From contig NZ_CP012264.1 of assembly GCF_001277255.1 (NCBI RefSeq), positions 1,922,001 through 1,986,000 of the forward strand: DNA of 64,000 nt. Reading direction: 5' to 3'. The notes beneath the pieces are model-generated. The model was not told the origin of the DNA and ran no database searches. It saw only the letters and a program-made list of their open reading frames with translations. Below are positions 24,704 through 32,755 of the stretch, in pieces. A program made the position numbers and the translations under genes. Source of the DNA: Cronobacter condimenti 1330 (lineage in GTDB: Bacteria > Pseudomonadota > Gammaproteobacteria > Enterobacterales > Enterobacteriaceae). Every line of letters starts with the position of its first letter. Positions within the stretch are counted from its first letter, which is position 1.

Positions 24704-25870
24704 ATGAAAGTCAATTTCCCGTTACTGGCACTGGCTATTGGTGCTTTTGGCATTGGCACGACCGAATTTTCCCCGATGGGACTGCTGCCGGTGATAGCGA
24801 ATGGCGTGAATGTGTCGATTCCCGCAGCCGGTATGCTGATAAGCGCCTATGCGGTCGGCGTGATGGTTGGCGCACCGCTTATGACGCTGCTGCTGTCGCA
24901 TCGCGCCCGACGCAGTGCGCTCATTTTCCTGATGGCGATTTTTACCCTCGGCAATGTGCTCTCGGCCCTGGCACCTGACTACATGACGCTGATGGCGTCG
25001 CGCATCCTGACCAGTCTCAATCACGGCGCGTTCTTCGGGCTGGGTTCGGTCGTCGCGGCAAGTGTTGTGCCAAAACAGAAGCAGGCGAGCGCCGTGGCCA
25101 CCATGTTTATGGGGTTGACTATCGCGAATATCGGTGGCGTTCCCGCCGCGACCTGGCTTGGTGAAACGATAGGCTGGCGTATGTCGTTTCTTGCGACCGC
25201 CGGGCTTGGGCTGGTGGCGATGGCGAGCCTCTGGTTCTCCCTGCCCAAAGGCGGCAGCGGCGAGCGTCCGGATGTGAAAAGCGAGCTGACGGTGCTGATG
25301 CACCCGCAGGTGGTAAGCGCGCTGCTGACCACGGTGCTTGGCGCCGGCGCGATGTTCACGCTCTATACCTACATCGCGCCGGTGTTGCACCACATCACTG
25401 ATGCCAGTGCGGCATTCGTGACCGCAATGCTTGTGCTGATAGGCGTCGGGTTTTCCATCGGCAACTATCTGGGGGGCCGCCTCGCGGATCGCTCAGTGAG
25501 CGGTACGCTGAAGGGCTTTCTGCTGCTGCTTATCGTTATCATGGCAGCGATCCCCTGGCTTGCGAAAACCGAAATCGGCGCGGCGATCGCCATGGTGGTC
25601 TGGGGAGCAGCGACGTTCGCTGTGGTGCCGCCGCTGCAGATGCGCGTGATGCGCGTGGCCAGCGAAGCGCCGGGACTGTCCTCTTCGGTAAATATCGGTG
25701 CGTTTAATCTTGGCAACGCGCTGGGTGCGGCGGCGGGTGGTGCGGTCATTCATGCGGGGCTTGGCTACAGCGTGGTGCCGGTCATGGGGGCGCTGATTGC
25801 CGCACTTGGCTTACTGCTGGTGCTGCTTTCCAGCCGCCGGGAGGCGCAAACGGCGTGCCGTGTTGAATAA
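24704..25870 (+). CDS. ydhP: MFS transporter YdhP
   Basis: A 388-residue inner-membrane protein with 12 predicted spans, of the DHA1 arabinose-efflux-like group (YdhP/YdeA/AraJ type). It opens KVNFPLLALAIGAFGIGTTE, with LLSHRARRSALI as the loop 2-3 motif and LTSLNHGAFFGLGSVVAASV conserved. It ends at a bidirectional terminator shared with mepH. In E. coli sodB lies between ydhP and mepH; here they are directly convergent. The substrate is unknown. Confidence 0.94.
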   Translation: MKVNFPLLALAIGAFGIGTTEFSPMGLLPVIANGVNVSIPAAGMLISAYAVGVMVGAPLMTLLLSHRARRSALIFLMAIFTLGNVLSALAPDYMTLMASRILTSLNHGAFFGLGSVVAASVVPKQKQASAVATMFMGLTIANIGGVPAATWLGETIGWRMSFLATAGLGLVAMASLWFSLPKGGSGERPDVKSELTVLMHPQVVSALLTTVLGAGAMFTLYTYIAPVLHHITDASAAFVTAMLVLIGVGFSIGNYLGGRLADRSVSGTLKGFLLLLIVIMAAIPWLAKTEIGAAIAMVVWGAATFAVVPPLQMRVMRVASEAPGLSSSVNIGAFNLGNALGAAAGGAVIHAGLGYSVVPVMGALIAALGLLLVLLSSRREAQTACRVE

Positions 25871-25891
25871 TGCCAGCACGTCATAAAAAGC

Positions 25892-25924
25892 AAAACGGAG
25901 AAGGGGGACCTTCTCCGTTTTTTT
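25892..25924. terminator. Bidirectional terminator between ydhP and mepH
   Basis: Thirteen-base arms AAAACGGAGAAGG/CCTTCTCCGTTTT with A- and T-rich flanks. It serves ydhP (+), which ends 21 bases before, and mepH (-), which ends 24 bases after. Confidence 0.88.
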
Positions 25925-25948
25925 ATGATCACGGTAACGTGAGTGCGG

Positions 25949-26776
25949 TCAGCGGATCGTACGTGGGGTCATCACGCGGCGGGCGCCGACGTAATGGCGC
26001 TGCCAGTAATCTTCGCTCAGTGAGGTTATCTGGATTTCCTGACCGCTGCGCGGTGACTGAATGAATTTGCCGTTACCAACATAAACGCCCACGTGGTCCG
26101 CCGTGCCGCGGCCCTGGGTGCGGAAGAACACCAGATCGCCACTTTCCAGCTCGCCGCGGTTCACCGGCGCGGCATCACGCAGGTGATACATTTCGTTCGC
26201 CGTGCGCGGGATGCGGAATTTCACCAGATCTTTATAGGCGTACCAGACGAGACCGCTACAGTCGAACCCGGTACGCGGTGAGGTACCGCCCCAGTGATAC
26301 GGCTTGCCAATCTGGTTCATCAGTTTGTTCATGGCCGTCGTCTGGGCTTTTTTCACGCGCGCTTTATGCGCGTCCGCAATGGTCAGCGGCCCGTTCACAC
26401 ATTTAGTTTTGCGATTTTTGTGGGTCTTAGCGCACGTTTGTGCAGTCAGACGAGAGCTTGCCTGTTTAACGGAAGTGCTGGAAGCGCGACGGGAAGCGGT
26501 TTTACTGGCGGTAGAAGAGGATTTGCTGGTGCGTTTCGCGGTGGTGTTTCGCTTCTCGCTGGCGGATTTCGCCGTTTTGGTCTTCGTTGCGTTATTGCTT
26601 TTTTTGGCGGTCTGACGGGTTTTTGTGCTGGTTTTCTTTTTCACCGTACTGGCGTGCGCTTTTTGCACCTTTGAGGCGTGCGTCTGCTCCGACGCATGCG
26701 CGACAGGCGCAAAAGCCAGTGATGAAGTCATTAACAAAGCACAGAGCGTGAGAGCAAGTTTTGTTTTGCGCGCCAC
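25949..26776 (-). CDS. mepH: Murein DD-endopeptidase MepH, NlpC/P60 family
   Basis: Cleaves D-Ala-mDAP cross-links to let the sacculus expand. The 275 residues comprise a signal peptide (1-29), a Lys/Ser/Thr/Ala-rich linker (about 30-130) and an NlpC/P60 domain with catalytic Cys173 (GFDCSGLVW) and His228 (TADHVGVYV). The start is GTG at 26776 with AGGGGA seven bases upstream. E. coli MepH ends with nearly the same EDYWQRHYVGARRVMTP block. Periplasmic location is expected. Confidence 0.95.
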   Translation of the reverse strand: MARKTKLALTLCALLMTSSLAFAPVAHASEQTHASKVQKAHASTVKKKTSTKTRQTAKKSNNATKTKTAKSASEKRNTTAKRTSKSSSTASKTASRRASSTSVKQASSRLTAQTCAKTHKNRKTKCVNGPLTIADAHKARVKKAQTTAMNKLMNQIGKPYHWGGTSPRTGFDCSGLVWYAYKDLVKFRIPRTANEMYHLRDAAPVNRGELESGDLVFFRTQGRGTADHVGVYVGNGKFIQSPRSGQEIQITSLSEDYWQRHYVGARRVMTPRTIR

Positions 26777-27121
26777 TGAGCATTCCCCTGCATAAAGCCG
26801 GCAATCATGCCAACGGATGAATTTTAAGAGCTTGCTGATTCTAATCTAAAGAAATGTCCAAAGTTAAGCAGCAAATCACCTTCGCAGTGCAGTTTCGTTA
26901 ACCGGCGCAACATTTTTCGCCAGTTACCGCTGCGGTGGAGCGCATTTTAGCGCGCCTCTTCAGGAGAGAATATCGGCAGCGCAAAGAAAAGTGTTATTAT
27001 TTTCTTCTCTTTCACCACGGCACGGCGCCGGGCTTAAGCGCAAGATTATGCATTTTCGAGACGCTCCGGAGCCGCTACAATGTAAAGCTAACGCCGTAAT
27101 GACGCTTGAGGAAGTAAGACA
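26777..27121. other. Divergent intergenic region mepH-grxD
   Basis: 345 bases with no supportable gene. It should hold both promoters. A TACAAT -10-like hexamer at 27076-27081 upstream of grxD has only a weak -35. I see no repeat or RNA gene in it. Confidence 0.6.
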
Positions 27122-27469
27122 ATGAGCACTACGCTTGAAAAAATTCAACGCCAGATCGCTGAAAACCCGATTCTGCTGTACATGAAAGGCTCCCCGAAGC
27201 TGCCGAGCTGCGGTTTCTCCGCACAGGCTGTACAGGCGCTGTCAGCCTGTGGCGAGCGTTTTGCGTATGTAGATATTCTGCAAAACCCGGATATCCGCGC
27301 TGAACTGCCGAAATACGCGAACTGGCCGACCTTCCCGCAGTTGTGGGTTGATGGCGAGCTGGTTGGCGGTTGCGACATCGTGATTGAAATGTATCAGCGC
27401 GGCGAACTGCAGCAGCTGATCAAAGAAACCGCGGCGAAGCATCAGTCAGACACCCCGAGCGCAGAGTAA
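27122..27469 (+). CDS. grxD: Monothiol glutaredoxin GrxD
   Basis: A 115-residue monothiol glutaredoxin involved in iron-sulfur cluster trafficking (partners such as BolA/IbaG in the family). The active-site CGFS is at residues 30-33, with the WPTFPQLWVDGELVGGCDIV glutathione/cluster-binding stretch near 70-90. ATG at 27122 with GAGGAAG upstream. It lies between divergent mepH and convergent rnt; lhr, which separates rnt and grxD in E. coli, is absent. Confidence 0.97.
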   Translation: MSTTLEKIQRQIAENPILLYMKGSPKLPSCGFSAQAVQALSACGERFAYVDILQNPDIRAELPKYANWPTFPQLWVDGELVGGCDIVIEMYQRGELQQLIKETAAKHQSDTPSAE

Positions 27470-27504
27470 TGGCGTAACGGATCCGCGTTTTGTCTCAGAC
27501 GCGA

Positions 27505-27536
27505 ATAAAAAAGCGGCCTCAGGGCCGCTTTTTTTT
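27505..27536. terminator. Bidirectional terminator between grxD and rnt
   Basis: AAGCGGCC/GGCCGCTT stem flanked by AATAAAA on the left and TTTTTT on the right, in the 81-base convergent gap. Confidence 0.88.
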
Positions 27537-27550
27537 GCGCGTCGTTCCGC

Positions 27551-28219
27551 TTATTCGCCGTCGGCAGGCGTGTTGTCAGACTCAACCATCGGCAACGGCC
27601 AGCCGCCCAGGCGTTTCCAGCGATTGACGATTTCACAAAACAGCAGGGCGGTTTGTTCAGTGTCATAAAGCGCCGAGTGGGCCTGTGTGCTGTCAAACAC
27701 CATACCGGCTGCGATACAGGCTTTCGCCAGTACCGTCTGACCCAGCGCCAGGCCGCTCAGCGCGGCGGTATCGAAGGTCACGAACGGATGAAACGGGTTG
27801 CGCTTAAGCGATGCGCGTTCCGCCGCGGCCATCATGAAACTGTGATCGAACGTTGCGTTATGCGCCACCATAATCGCGCGGTTGCAGTTGCTCTCTTTCA
27901 TACCCTTGCGCACCATTTTAAAAATGGCGTGCAGCGCGTCATATTCGCTGACGGCGCCACGCAGCGGGTTATGCGGATCGATTCCGTTAAATGCCAGCGC
28001 TTCCGGCTGGAGGATCGCGCCTTCGAAAGGCTCAACGTGAAAATGTAGCGTTTCATCAGGGGTCAGCCAGCCATCGGCATCCATCTTCAGGGTGATGGCG
28101 GCGATTTCCAGCAGCGCATCGGTTTTAGCATTAAAACCGGCGGTTTCCACATCGATGACAACAGGGTAAAAGCCACGAAAACGGTCGGACAGACCGGTCA
28201 GTTGAGCGTTATCGGACAT
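27551..28219 (-). CDS. rnt: Ribonuclease T
   Basis: A 222-residue DEDDh 3'-5' exonuclease that trims tRNA CCA ends and matures 5S and 23S rRNA. Catalytic residues Asp23 and Glu25 (VIDVETAGFN), the central AHNATFDHSF block and the late AHSALYDTEQTALLF (His/Asp pair) are all present. It is about 100 bases downstream of gloA on the same strand, as in the E. coli gloA-rnt order. Confidence 0.97.
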   Translation of the reverse strand: MSDNAQLTGLSDRFRGFYPVVIDVETAGFNAKTDALLEIAAITLKMDADGWLTPDETLHFHVEPFEGAILQPEALAFNGIDPHNPLRGAVSEYDALHAIFKMVRKGMKESNCNRAIMVAHNATFDHSFMMAAAERASLKRNPFHPFVTFDTAALSGLALGQTVLAKACIAAGMVFDSTQAHSALYDTEQTALLFCEIVNRWKRLGGWPLPMVESDNTPADGE

Positions 28220-28314
28220 CAGCGTCTCTTAAGTTTGGGGAATTAAAGCAGCGCGCATTATGGCAAATTTCACGACGGGATGCAGCAAGGCGGGCAGAAC
28301 GCCCGCCGGAGGGA

Positions 28315-28722
28315 TCAGTTGCCGAGGCCGCGACCCGCGTCTTTCTCTTCGATAAGCTCGATTTTGTAACCGTCCGGATCTTCTACAAAAGCGATAACCG
28401 TGGAGCCGCCTTTGACCGGGCCTGCTTCACGGGTAACGTTGCCGCCGTTATTGCGGATACGCTCGCAGGCTTCTGCGGCATTGTCCACGCTGATGGCGAT
28501 ATGGCCGTAGGCCGTACCCAGCTCATAGCTTTCCACGCCCCAGTTGTAGGTCAGCTCAATGACCACTTCTTCGCTCTCCGGGCCGTAGCCAACGAACGCC
28601 AGCGAATATTTATATTCCGGGTTTTCACTGGTGCGCAGCAGTTTCATGCCAAGAACGTTGGTGTAGAAATCGATGGAGCGTTGCAGGTCGCCAACGCGCA
28701 GCATGGTGTGAAGTAAGCGCAT
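28315..28722 (-). CDS. gloA: Lactoylglutathione lyase (glyoxalase I)
   Basis: Nickel-dependent isomerase turning the methylglyoxal-glutathione adduct into S-lactoylglutathione. The 135 residues carry metal ligands His5 (MRLLHTMLR), Glu56 (VIELTYNWG), His74 (YGHIAISV) and Glu122 (YKIELIEEK). It is downstream of nemRA on the same strand, the known nemRA-gloA operon for electrophile detoxification. ATG at 28722 follows AGGATCTT. Confidence 0.97.
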   Translation of the reverse strand: MRLLHTMLRVGDLQRSIDFYTNVLGMKLLRTSENPEYKYSLAFVGYGPESEEVVIELTYNWGVESYELGTAYGHIAISVDNAAEACERIRNNGGNVTREAGPVKGGSTVIAFVEDPDGYKIELIEEKDAGRGLGN

Positions 28723-28813
28723 AAGATCCTCTTAAATAAACGGAATGTGATGAAGCGTCGGTATGAAACCGTATTTTAGTATAGCGGCGGAAGGCCGCCG
28801 CTATCAATTTGGA

Positions 28814-29911
28814 TCACAGGGTAGGGTAATCGATGTAGCCTTCCGCGCCGCCACCGTAGAAGGATTCCGGGCGCTGCGGGTTGAGTTCGGCTTTTTTACG
28901 CAGACGTTCAACCAAATCGGGGTTGGCAATGTAATCACGACCAAACGCTACCGCATCGATAAGCCCTTTGGCGATAAGCGCTTCGGCTTTCTCACGGGTA
29001 TACGCGCCCGCGCCGATAATGGCGCCGTCAAAACGCGCGCGCACTTTCTGGCGGAATTCGTCGGTATACGGCACGCCGCCTGCCCAGTCTGGCTCGGACA
29101 TATGCAGGTATGCGATACCGCGCTTGTTCAGTTCTTCAATCAGATACAGCGCGTCGGCTTCTTCGTTCGGGCCGTTATCGACGTTCTGGAAACTGCCGAT
29201 TGGCGATACGCGAATGCCGATACGGTCGGCGCTCCACTCTTTGCTCACCGCGTCGACGACCTCGAGCACCAGACGGGCGCGGTTTTCCACGCTGCCACCA
29301 TACTGATCGGTGCGCTGGTTAGAAGACGGCGACAGGAACTGATGCAGCAGGTAACCGTGGGCGGAATGCAGTTCAACCATATCAAAACCGGCGTCACGGG
29401 CGTTGCCGACCGCCTTGCGGAAATCATCGACGATACCCGGGATTTCGTGCGTTTCCAGCGCGCGCGGGGTGCTGGTATCGACGCGGATAGCTTTGCCGTT
29501 CTCATCGCGCAGGGAAGTGCGGGTGCCTGAGTTGATAGCCGAAGGGGCGACCGGTGCTTCACCGCCTGGCTGCAGGCTGCTATGAGAGATGCGACCCGTG
29601 TGCCAGAGCTGTACGGCGATGCGGCCATCGGCCTCGTGCACCGCGGCGGTGATTTTCTTCCACGCCGCAACTTGCTCGTCGCTGTGCAGGCCCGGGGCGC
29701 CGGCATACCCTTTTGCTTGCGCGGAAATCTGGGTAGCTTCGCTGATAATCAGCCCGGCACTGGCGCGCTGGCGGTAATATTCGACCATTATCGCGGTAGG
29801 AATGTCGCCCGGCTCGATGCTGCGCAGGCGGGTCAGCGGCGCCATAAATACGCGGTTAGGGGCAGTAATCGCGCCCACATTCAGCGGGGTAAAAAGCTTT
29901 TCGTCTTGCAT
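28814..29911 (-). CDS. nemA: N-ethylmaleimide reductase, old yellow enzyme family
   Basis: FMN flavoprotein that reduces N-ethylmaleimide, nitro compounds and other electrophiles with NADPH. The 365-residue TIM barrel contains IFMAPLTRLR-type N-terminus (here VFMAPLTRLR), QLWHTGR, ELHSAHGYLLHQFLSP (the His/Asn substrate pair region) and GAGAYTREKAEALIAKG phosphate-binding end. ATG at 29911 has GGAG five bases upstream; a GTG two codons earlier is less likely. It follows nemR by 72 bases that contain a second, one-base-deleted NemR-like box. Confidence 0.97.
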   Translation of the reverse strand: MQDEKLFTPLNVGAITAPNRVFMAPLTRLRSIEPGDIPTAIMVEYYRQRASAGLIISEATQISAQAKGYAGAPGLHSDEQVAAWKKITAAVHEADGRIAVQLWHTGRISHSSLQPGGEAPVAPSAINSGTRTSLRDENGKAIRVDTSTPRALETHEIPGIVDDFRKAVGNARDAGFDMVELHSAHGYLLHQFLSPSSNQRTDQYGGSVENRARLVLEVVDAVSKEWSADRIGIRVSPIGSFQNVDNGPNEEADALYLIEELNKRGIAYLHMSEPDWAGGVPYTDEFRQKVRARFDGAIIGAGAYTREKAEALIAKGLIDAVAFGRDYIANPDLVERLRKKAELNPQRPESFYGGGAEGYIDYPTL

Positions 29912-29922
29912 AGTCACTCCTG

Positions 29923-29938
29923 AGTAGACCGGTCGTCT
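29923..29938. promoter_or_regulatory. Degenerate second NemR-like box between nemR and nemA
   Basis: TAGACCGGTCGTCTTG equals the first 11 bases of the nemR-promoter box and continues it with one G missing. It lies 12 bases upstream of the nemA start. A function is uncertain. Confidence 0.4.
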
Positions 29939-29983
29939 TGTAACGAGCGAAATAAAAAAGCGCTGCCAGCGGCAGGCGCTTAC

Positions 29984-30565
29984 TTAAAGAATATCGTTGA
30001 CGTGCGCCAGCGCATTTTCCAGCGGTACACCGCTGCGCGACACTTTGGCCTGCAGGCTGGCACCGAGCCAGAGCACGTATAACACCTGCGCCTGCTGCTG
30101 CGCGCTGCCCTTAAACGTTAGCGTACTGGCGTCGCGTCCACGTTCAAGCGCACCTGCCAGCAGACTGATGACCTGCGCTGAGCCTTTATCGAGCGCGTCG
30201 CGCATATCTTCAGACAGGTCGCACACTTCCGCACAGAGCTTCACCGTCAGGCAGCCCGTCATTTTGCCGGTCTGGCAATAATGATGCAGCGTCTCTTCAA
30301 ACCACGCGATAAGCTGCTCGCGCGCCGGGCCTGCCGGGTTGAAATGCGCCTCCAGGCTTGCCTGATACCGGGCGTAATGGCGCTCCAGCATCGCCACGCC
30401 AAACGCCTCTTTTGAGCGAAAGTAGTGGTAGAAGGAGCCTTTTGGCACGCCCGCGGTTTTTAACAGTTCGCTTAATCCCATGCCGGTGAAACCGCGTTGC
30501 AGGCAGAGCTGCTCACCAGTCGCCAGAAGGTGTTCACGTGTGTCATGTTCAGGTGTTCGGTTCAT
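29984..30565 (-). CDS. nemR: TetR-family electrophile-sensing repressor NemR
   Basis: Repressor of nemRA-gloA inactivated by Cys oxidation or alkylation (bleach, methylglyoxal, quinones). The 193 residues start MNRTPEHDTREHLLATGEQL with an HTH through LLKTAGVPKGSFYHYFRSKEAFG. The sensing region reads TGCLTVKLCAEVCDLSEDM; it retains the Cys aligned with E. coli Cys106 and has an extra Cys where E. coli has Ser. ATG at 30565. The NemR box at 30580-30595 lies 14 bases upstream. Confidence 0.96.
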   Translation of the reverse strand: MNRTPEHDTREHLLATGEQLCLQRGFTGMGLSELLKTAGVPKGSFYHYFRSKEAFGVAMLERHYARYQASLEAHFNPAGPAREQLIAWFEETLHHYCQTGKMTGCLTVKLCAEVCDLSEDMRDALDKGSAQVISLLAGALERGRDASTLTFKGSAQQQAQVLYVLWLGASLQAKVSRSGVPLENALAHVNDIL

Positions 30566-30579
30566 ACGCCTCAATTTAG

Positions 30580-30595
30580 TAGACCGGTCGGTCTA
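30580..30595. promoter_or_regulatory. NemR operator
   Basis: TAGACCGGTCGGTCTA has seven-base inverted arms (TAGACCG/CGGTCTA). It is immediately upstream of nemR, as in the E. coli nemR promoter. Confidence 0.8.
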
Positions 30596-30629
30596 ATGCA
30601 AGTCACCTTATCGAAAAGCGCCAGAAACG

Positions 30630-32261
30630 TTAATTTTTCCGGCAGGCGCTAAGCATATCTTGCTGCGGCTGATAAAGCGAAGTCTGGATGTTCATGATCC
30701 CAAGCACGGTCGAGAAGAGATTGTCCTGGGAGACGTCATCGGTCGCCGCACGTTTACTGAGACACTCTGTATCAACGCCGTAGTGTCGCGCATAATCGCC
30801 AGACAGCCAGAACACCATTGGAATATGCGTTTGCTGTTCTGGCGCGAGCATATACGGTGTGCCGTGCAGATAAATACCGTTCTCACCCAGCGATTCGCCA
30901 TGATCCGAGAGATAGACCAGCGCCGTATTCATCGTCGCTTCGCGTTTGCGAAGCGCATCAATCGTCCGGCTCAGGACGCCATCGGTGTACAGCACCGTAT
31001 TATCGTAGGTGTTGATCAGCGCCTGACGATCGCAGTCCTGGATCTGATTAGTGTCGCAGGTCGGTGTGAAACGACGGAAATTATCCGGGTAGCGGCGGTA
31101 ATAGGCCGGGCCGTGGCTGCCCATCAGGTGTAGCACAACAACGGAGTCCTGCTTCAGGCCATCCAGCACGTTATCGAAACGATGCAGCAGGGCGTCGTCA
31201 AGACAGGAGCCTTCACTACAGACGTCATTGAGCTTCCACTGCGTCATATCGGTATGCGGAATGCGATTGCAGGCGCCTTTACAGCCGCCATCGTTATCGC
31301 GCCACAGCACATTAACGCCTGCGTGGGCCAGTACATCCATCAGGCCTTCCTGATGATGCGCCAGCTCGGCGTCATAATGACTGCGCGGCATGCCAGAGAA
31401 CATACATGGCACCGACACGGCGGTTTCAGTGCCGCAGGAGGTGGCATGCGGCCAGAACACCACACCCTGTTTCTTCAGTTGCGGATTAGTTTCACGCGTA
31501 TAACCGCCGAGTGAATAATTCTGCTCACGGGAGGCTTCGCCAATCACCAGCACCAGCACGGTTTTCTTCTCTTGCTGACGAATAACCGGCCCTTTTTTCG
31601 CATCTTCTCCGATACGTACCAGCGTCTGGTCGCCTGCAAAAAAGCGCGAGTGGGTATATTTCATAATGCCGCTGATATAGTTGGCGGGGGTCACCATCTT
31701 GGCGATGTTTTTATTGTTGCGAAACAGCGAGGCGTAGTCCTTATAGAAGAGCGACGCCACGAGAATAATCACAAGCAGGCTCGCCAGAACGCTGACAAGA
31801 CGGCGCAGGCTCGTCCAGAGCAGGCTGCCGGAGACAATCTCAATACGGCTTAACAAGAACGCGGGCGCGATGCCTGCCACCACAAGCCATAAAATAAGCT
31901 GTGGGGTAATCAGCGCGGTCGCCTCTTGCGAGTCCGTCTCGAAAATATTGACCATCATGTTCTGGTCAATTACCGCTCCGTAGGTGTACATGAAAAACGT
32001 GCTGGCCGCAGAGCCAACCAGCAGGATGATGAGCACCGGCTTTCGCAGCCACGGCAGGTTAATAATGCTAAAAATGACCAGCCAGGCGCAAAACAGGACC
32101 AGAGGCACTGTGGCGGCAAACAGCACGTCGTGAAGATGTTGCGGCGCGATAAGCGCCCAGCAGCGCGTAACAAACAGCGCATTCATTAGCGTGAAGAGCA
32201 GGGCGCTAAACAGATTAAAACCCAGATCGCTCAAGCGTAGTTTTTTAATGGTTGCCATCAT
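30630..32261 (-). CDS. eptA: Lipid A phosphoethanolamine transferase, EptA family
   Basis: Adds phosphoethanolamine to lipid A, lowering negative charge and polymyxin susceptibility in the family. The 543 residues have five N-terminal membrane spans (about 1-180) and a periplasmic sulfatase-fold domain. The catalytic Thr region is SCGTETAVSVPCMFSG (near 280), with metal ligands in LVIGEASREQNYSLGGY and YLSDHGESLGENG. Several Cys pairs fit the disulfides of the family. ATG at 32261 has AAGGAG five bases upstream; the next codon is also ATG. It lies between nemR and ydhL, which are neighbours in E. coli, so it is an insertion here. pmrAB is not next to it. Confidence 0.93.
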   Translation of the reverse strand: MMATIKKLRLSDLGFNLFSALLFTLMNALFVTRCWALIAPQHLHDVLFAATVPLVLFCAWLVIFSIINLPWLRKPVLIILLVGSAASTFFMYTYGAVIDQNMMVNIFETDSQEATALITPQLILWLVVAGIAPAFLLSRIEIVSGSLLWTSLRRLVSVLASLLVIILVASLFYKDYASLFRNNKNIAKMVTPANYISGIMKYTHSRFFAGDQTLVRIGEDAKKGPVIRQQEKKTVLVLVIGEASREQNYSLGGYTRETNPQLKKQGVVFWPHATSCGTETAVSVPCMFSGMPRSHYDAELAHHQEGLMDVLAHAGVNVLWRDNDGGCKGACNRIPHTDMTQWKLNDVCSEGSCLDDALLHRFDNVLDGLKQDSVVVLHLMGSHGPAYYRRYPDNFRRFTPTCDTNQIQDCDRQALINTYDNTVLYTDGVLSRTIDALRKREATMNTALVYLSDHGESLGENGIYLHGTPYMLAPEQQTHIPMVFWLSGDYARHYGVDTECLSKRAATDDVSQDNLFSTVLGIMNIQTSLYQPQQDMLSACRKN

Positions 32262-32462
32262 GGAGACTCCTTTACGATGGCGGCAGTCTACGGCGCAAAG
32301 ATTAGTGAAACCTTAACCTAAGTGTAACGAAGAGCCTTACAATATCAATCAATGCTCAACGACAAGGCCAATTGCGCGATGCCGCGACGCAACGGCGACC
32401 GGACTTGCATCCCGGCGCAGTTCGGGCTTCAATTGTAACTATCATGTTAACCAGGAGCCGTC

Positions 32463-32702
32463 GTGGCCGAGCAGCTCGAATTTTTCCCCGTCCCCAGCCC
32501 CTGTCGCGGTATCTGCCAGTCAGATGAACGCGGCTATTGCCGTGGCTGTATGCGCAGCCGCGATGAGCGCTTTAACTGGCAGAAAATGAACGACGCCCAG
32601 AAACAGGAGGTGCTGCGTCTGTGTCACCAGCGCATGCTGCGAAAACTGCGCGCCGGTCGTGCCGAGCCCGACGACGAACCGCAGCAGCCTTCACTGTTTT
32701 AA
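32463..32702 (+). CDS. ydhL: DUF1289 protein YdhL
   Basis: A 79-residue protein with the DUF1289 Cys pattern SPCRGICQSDERGYCRGCMRSRDE (Cys at about 14, 18, 26 and 29), likely metal- or cluster-binding. It is almost identical to E. coli YdhL, including the C-terminal QPSLF. The start is GTG at 32463 with AGGAG five bases upstream. It lies just before ydhF. The function is unknown. Confidence 0.94.
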   Translation: MAEQLEFFPVPSPCRGICQSDERGYCRGCMRSRDERFNWQKMNDAQKQEVLRLCHQRMLRKLRAGRAEPDDEPQQPSLF

Positions 32703-32755
32703 TGACACCACTTGCGTATAATTCCCGGCAATTTTCCTTTCTGAGGTAAGTACTT

